Assembly (NCBI GenBank): GCA_023701135.1
Contig: JAMPXP010000009.1
Coordinates: forward strand, 62,001 to 126,000
DNA: 64,000 bases
DNA from: Desulfobacula sp.
GTDB lineage: Bacteria > Desulfobacterota > Desulfobacteria > Desulfobacterales > Desulfobacteraceae
Direction: 5' to 3'
Part shown: in pieces, positions 60,673 through 64,000 of the stretch
How positions within the stretch are numbered: position 1 is the first letter of the stretch
Layout of the letters: the number at the start of each line of letters is the position of its first letter
The notes under the pieces: model-generated
What the model was told of the DNA's origin: nothing
Databases searched by the model: none
Seen by the model: the letters and a program-made list of their open reading frames with translations, nothing else
Position numbers and translations under genes: made by a program

Positions 60673-61827
60673 TTAGGTTGCATACCTGGATGCAATCTCT
60701 TGGACGGCATTCAGGACGGCATTCACATGGGCTTCGGTATTAAAGGGGCCGAATCCCATGCGGACGGTTCCGCCGATTTTGTCCGTGCCCAGGTGTTCGT
60801 GGACCAGGGGGGCGCAGTGAAGTCCGGTCCGGCAGGCAATATCATAGTCTCCATCCAAAAGAATGCCGGTGTTGACGGCTTCAAATCCTTTGATGTTGAA
60901 ACTCAGGATGCCGATATGATCCGTCAGGTCATGGGCGCAATAGGTGACGACTTTATCCATGCCGTTTAACCCGTCCTGCAGTTTTTTTGTCAGATTCATT
61001 TCATGGCCGTGAATCTTATGGATTCCCTGTTCCAGAACCCAGTTCAAGCCGGCATAAAGACCGGCAATGCCGATGGTATTCAAAGTGCCGTATTCAAGCC
61101 GGTAGGGATATTCTTCAAGATGGTGGCGAAGGGCTGAATCGACACCGGTTCCACCGGCCCGGCTGTGGCGGATAACCACATTCTCCCGGACATATAAACC
61201 GCCGACACCGGGAGGACCCATGAGGGATTTGTGTCCGGTAAAGGCGATGACGTCCACATTCATGGCCTCAATGTCAATGGGGATCTTGCCGGCGGTCTGG
61301 GAAGCATCCACCAGAAAGATGATCCCCCTCTCCCGGCAGAGTTTCCCGATTTCCCGGATGGGCTGTAGGGTTCCGATGACATTGGAGCCGTGGTTCACCA
61401 CCACCAGCCGTGTATTTTTTTTAAACCGTGGTATAAAATCATCCGGGTTCACAAAGCCTTGTCCGTCAAAGGGAATATAATCCACATCCACATGGTTGTA
61501 GACGGAGGCGTGATACAGGGGCCGTAATACGGCATTGTGTTCGATCATGGTGGTCACGGCATGGTCCCCCGGACTTAAGAGGCCTGAGATGGCAAGATTC
61601 AGGGCGTCGGTGGAATTGAGTGAAAAAATAAGCCGTTTCGGGTCTTTCCCGTTAAAATACCGGGTCAGGACTTTTCTTGCATCCTCAATGATATTGCCGG
61701 TCTCTATGGAAAGATCGTAGCCGGACCGCCCCGGGCTGACCCCGTTTTTTCTGAAAAACCGGTCCATGAAGGCATAAACCCCTTCCGGCTTGGGAAATGA
61801 TGTGGCCCCGTTATCAAGATAAATCAT
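60673..61827 (-). CDS. Cysteine desulfurase-family class V aminotransferase
   Basis: This 384-residue PLP enzyme has MIYLDNGATSFPKPEGV at the start, the PLP lysine in AFTGHKSLMGPPGVGG and the reactive Cys in CRTGLHCAPLVHEHLGT. The pattern matches the small SufS-like subfamily typified by EF2568 of Enterococcus, which is often found with selenium-dependent enzymes. It would mobilise sulfur from cysteine or selenium from selenocysteine. Given the selenoprotein elsewhere in the window, a role in selenium supply is possible but not shown. No U-type scaffold gene is adjacent. Confidence 0.9.
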   Translation of the reverse strand: MIYLDNGATSFPKPEGVYAFMDRFFRKNGVSPGRSGYDLSIETGNIIEDARKVLTRYFNGKDPKRLIFSLNSTDALNLAISGLLSPGDHAVTTMIEHNAVLRPLYHASVYNHVDVDYIPFDGQGFVNPDDFIPRFKKNTRLVVVNHGSNVIGTLQPIREIGKLCRERGIIFLVDASQTAGKIPIDIEAMNVDVIAFTGHKSLMGPPGVGGLYVRENVVIRHSRAGGTGVDSALRHHLEEYPYRLEYGTLNTIGIAGLYAGLNWVLEQGIHKIHGHEMNLTKKLQDGLNGMDKVVTYCAHDLTDHIGILSFNIKGFEAVNTGILLDGDYDIACRTGLHCAPLVHEHLGTDKIGGTVRMGFGPFNTEAHVNAVLNAVQEIASRYAT

Positions 61828-61973
61828 ATGGGTAGAATCCTTTGGTCCTTATTTCCCATTAATATAATCACCCTTGTGGTCAAGGCACCCTTTAATTTCC
61901 AGGGGATTTATATTATAGAAGAAAGAAGATTGAAATGAACAAATCAAAAGGGTATCAACATCAGAGGGATCCT

Positions 61974-62603
61974 ATGGCGGACGAGCATTATTTCTATTCC
62001 GTGGGCCTGCAACGGATAAAAATGATTAAAATCAAGCGGTCCATATTTATCTGCACCCTTGACCATGTTGAAACCATTGAAAAGGCAAAGGCATTTATTT
62101 CCCGTATTTCAAAGGAGAACAAGACCGCAACCCATAATTGCTGGGCCTATATTCTGGGTGAAAAAGGGGAGGTGTTTCACAGCTCTGATGCCGGAGAACC
62201 CTCGGGAACAGCAGGGAAACCCATGCTCAACATATTGAAAAACTACCGCATGACCCAAACCGCAGCCGTTGTGACCCGGTATTTCGGAGGGATCAAGCTA
62301 GGCGTCAAGGGATTGATGGAAGCCTATGCGGAAAGCGTAAAACAAACCATTGACATGGAGGAACTTAAAAAGCTGACGCAAACCATCTGCCTTAAAATAC
62401 AATTGCCTTACGGGGTCAACGAAACGCTCATCAGTCTGTTGAAGCCCTGGCAGGCAAGGATTTTAAACACCGCCTATACGGACAGGATCGTACATCACAT
62501 CGAGATCGAAAAGAATCGATATGCTCAGGTGGAAAATCTGCTTATGGAGTTTCAATCCCAGGGGAAATTAAATTTTCAGGTATTGCCGGGTCAAGGAAAT
62601 TAG
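61974..62603 (+). CDS. IMPACT-family protein (YigZ-like)
   Basis: This protein of about 209 residues has the UPF0029 signature: SRISKENKTATHNCWAYI, then SSDAGEPSGTAGKPML and VVTRYFGGIKLGVKGLMEAY, plus a short C-terminal ferredoxin-like domain. Function in bacteria is unknown; eukaryotic IMPACT binds GCN1. I use the ATG at 61974 behind GAGGGA; the ATG at 61935 would add 13 residues with no family similarity. It overlaps the convergent FapA gene by four bases. Confidence 0.92.
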   Translation: MADEHYFYSVGLQRIKMIKIKRSIFICTLDHVETIEKAKAFISRISKENKTATHNCWAYILGEKGEVFHSSDAGEPSGTAGKPMLNILKNYRMTQTAAVVTRYFGGIKLGVKGLMEAYAESVKQTIDMEELKKLTQTICLKIQLPYGVNETLISLLKPWQARILNTAYTDRIVHHIEIEKNRYAQVENLLMEFQSQGKLNFQVLPGQGN

Positions 62604-64000
62604 AGGTTGGTCATGACCATTTCAGATCTTTTTTTACAGCCTTTATCCCATTGGGTGTTGATTTCCATTATTCTGGTCCGGGTCAGGGTCCGGCTCAGGG
62701 TTAAATGGGCATACCTTCCGTTGATTCTTGTTCCGGCCAGGATTTTACCGGCGACATCAAGGATGGGTTTGGAAGGGCTGGCTTGTTCCAGGCGTTTTAA
62801 GGTTAATTTGTCCTGATCTGCTATTTTGATGGCCTTTTCACAGGCCAGGATATCGTGATTTGCCTTTTTTAAATGGTATTCCAGAAGGGCCTTATCATTC
62901 TTTAAGCCATGAATTTTAACGTCTGCCGTGCCAAGACTTTTTTGGAGCAGCTCGATCTTGTCCTCCATTTTTTCGGGCCCGTTTTTTTTGACCTCATTCA
63001 TAATGGAAACCGTTCGCAGCTTAGACTGGTCAAAATCTTCTAATTTTTTCATAATGATATCCAGGTCGGCTTGTATTTTATTCTTTTCAAGACTCCTGGT
63101 TTCCAGAAAAATCCGTCTTTTTTCAATACGTGAATCCAAATCCTGAAGTTTTTTTTCAAGATAGCCGGAGATCCCCACCGTAATGGTTGAGGGCCCTGAC
63201 TTTTCAGAACCGATACTGTAAATCTTTGCGCCCCCCTTTGCCATGATGGAAGAAGAGTATACGCGTCCCCGGCTCATTTTAAAGGTTCCTTCCAAAAGGA
63301 CTTCCGTATCCACAATTTCCTTTACTACGGTCATGTCCCCCATGCAGGCGGCTTTAGACCTGTGCATGAACCCGGCCTTAATATTTCCTTTGGCTTCAAT
63401 AACGGATTCGGTTATCCCGTTCTGGATGAAAACATCCCCCTGGGCTTTGATAATTCCGCCATCCACAGCCTTGGCAACAACATTGATAGCCTCAACCCTG
63501 AACCCGTTTTTTATGGAACCGGTGATATATACATTTTTATCAAATATGACATGGCCTGTATTAAAATCCACATCCCCTTCAATATAATAGGCGTCATTTA
63601 CGGAAAATTCTCCGCTGGGGCTTACCCTGGGATTGCCGTTCACATCCGCCATAACCTTTAACCCGTCTTTGGAAACGCGGACCCCTTTGCCCAGAACAAA
63701 GGATATATCCATGGCATCTGCTTTGGGAATGGCCTCACCATAGACGCTGACCCCATCTTTTCCCTCTTTGGGCGGAATTTTTTCAGCCAGGACATCCCCT
63801 GCCGACACAAACGGAATCTCCCCCCTTTCTTTGAAATCAATGGTTCCATCCTCTGAAAACCGGCCCGGTTTAAGATAATCCCGTTCAAACAGATAAACCA
63901 CCCCGGCGTCTGTTCCATCAATGGGTTCAAGTCCTTCGGCCGCTTTTAAAAATGTGGTTTTGTATTTTTCGTCTTCAACGAAGGCCTTAAGGCTCTCATC
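62600..64000 (-). CDS. FapA/DUF342 family protein (5' end beyond window)
   Basis: The frame is open to the window edge, giving at least 466 residues; the N-terminus is missing. A beta-helical DUF342 domain with repeated polymerising-type turns (GDVDFNTGHVIFDKNVYITGSIKNGF, AKGNIKAGFMHRSKAACMGDM) occupies the first 250 visible residues. A coiled coil (SGYLEKKLQDLDSRIEKRR through KANHDILACEKAIK) and a final short domain (LDVAGKILAGTRINGRYAHL) follow. FapA-type proteins are linked to flagellar assembly or polar organisation in some bacteria. No flagellar gene is in view, so that role is only inferred. Confidence 0.88.
   Translation of the reverse strand, partial: DESLKAFVEDEKYKTTFLKAAEGLEPIDGTDAGVVYLFERDYLKPGRFSEDGTIDFKERGEIPFVSAGDVLAEKIPPKEGKDGVSVYGEAIPKADAMDISFVLGKGVRVSKDGLKVMADVNGNPRVSPSGEFSVNDAYYIEGDVDFNTGHVIFDKNVYITGSIKNGFRVEAINVVAKAVDGGIIKAQGDVFIQNGITESVIEAKGNIKAGFMHRSKAACMGDMTVVKEIVDTEVLLEGTFKMSRGRVYSSSIMAKGGAKIYSIGSEKSGPSTITVGISGYLEKKLQDLDSRIEKRRIFLETRSLEKNKIQADLDIIMKKLEDFDQSKLRTVSIMNEVKKNGPEKMEDKIELLQKSLGTADVKIHGLKNDKALLEYHLKKANHDILACEKAIKIADQDKLTLKRLEQASPSKPILDVAGKILAGTRINGRYAHLTLSRTLTRTRIMEINTQWDKGCKKRSEMVMTNL

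Noticed and set aside
1-64000. CRISPR arrays, tRNAs, rRNAs or complete insertion sequences
   Set aside because: No regular spaced repeats, no transposase reading frame and no tRNA-like cloverleaf with conserved TTCGA arm were noticed.

Overview
The window looks like a chromosomal segment of a strictly anaerobic, motile deltaproteobacterium, most like a Desulfobacteraceae-type sulfate reducer. This is inferred from gene content: many PAS-containing hybrid histidine kinases, DUF1847 and DUF2318 proteins, a FadH-type flavoenzyme, a large KamA-type radical SAM enzyme, and a UGA-containing DsbA-family gene with a good selenocysteine insertion hairpin. Apart from a short AT-rich patch near 22.2-22.5 kb, base composition looks uniform.

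Layout. 1-1.9 kb: the 3'-truncated YcaO-domain gene and a MOSC-domain gene. 2.0-14.9 kb: one large minus-strand chemotaxis cluster, transcribed from a good sigma-70 promoter at 14.87-14.90 kb. Its order is MCP-like protein, STAS, cheY, cheA, cheW, cheR, cheB, cheD, cheW, second MCP-like protein, and a receptor that fuses a complete beta-carbonic anhydrase to an MCP signalling domain. No cheZ, cheC or cheX is present, but both MCP-like proteins carry a CheZ-like DxxxQ motif. 14.9-17.6 kb: a hybrid kinase and an ECF sigma/anti-sigma pair. 17.7-19.5 kb: mutY with an intact Nudix box, and a SYLF-domain protein. 19.6-22.1 kb: an NtrB/NtrC-like two-component pair.

22.2-22.5 kb is an AT-rich patch with a small membrane protein and an Rhs-core remnant. 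22.7-26.0 kb: a probable metal-related ABC system (HMA protein, DUF2318, HMA-like membrane protein, FtsX permease, ATPase). 26.0-33.4 kb: a hybrid kinase, a LysE exporter, the selenoprotein, a DUF1847 protein and a DUF2868-DUF3482 GTPase pair. 33.5-37.8 kb: two flavoenzymes, a PAS protein with a Cys-rich tail, and a PHP phosphoesterase. 37.8-43.7 kb: an aminotransferase, amtB behind a sigma-54 promoter, a GGDEF response regulator and the KamA-family enzyme.

43.6-49.3 kb is an SOS mutagenesis operon, lexA-DUF72-imuB-like-dnaE2. A DUF72 protein occupies the position usually held by ImuA. 49.5-64.0 kb: an EamA transporter, ptsP, two more hybrid kinases, nadE, a thiamine-binding protein, a DHH phosphoesterase, purine nucleoside phosphorylase, a cysteine desulfurase-family enzyme, an IMPACT-family protein and a 5'-truncated FapA/DUF342 gene.

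The strongest candidates for something new are the carbonic anhydrase-chemoreceptor fusion, the MCP-like proteins that may double as CheY-P phosphatases, the DsbA-like selenoprotein, and the DUF72-containing mutagenesis cassette. No tRNA, rRNA, CRISPR array or intact insertion sequence was seen.
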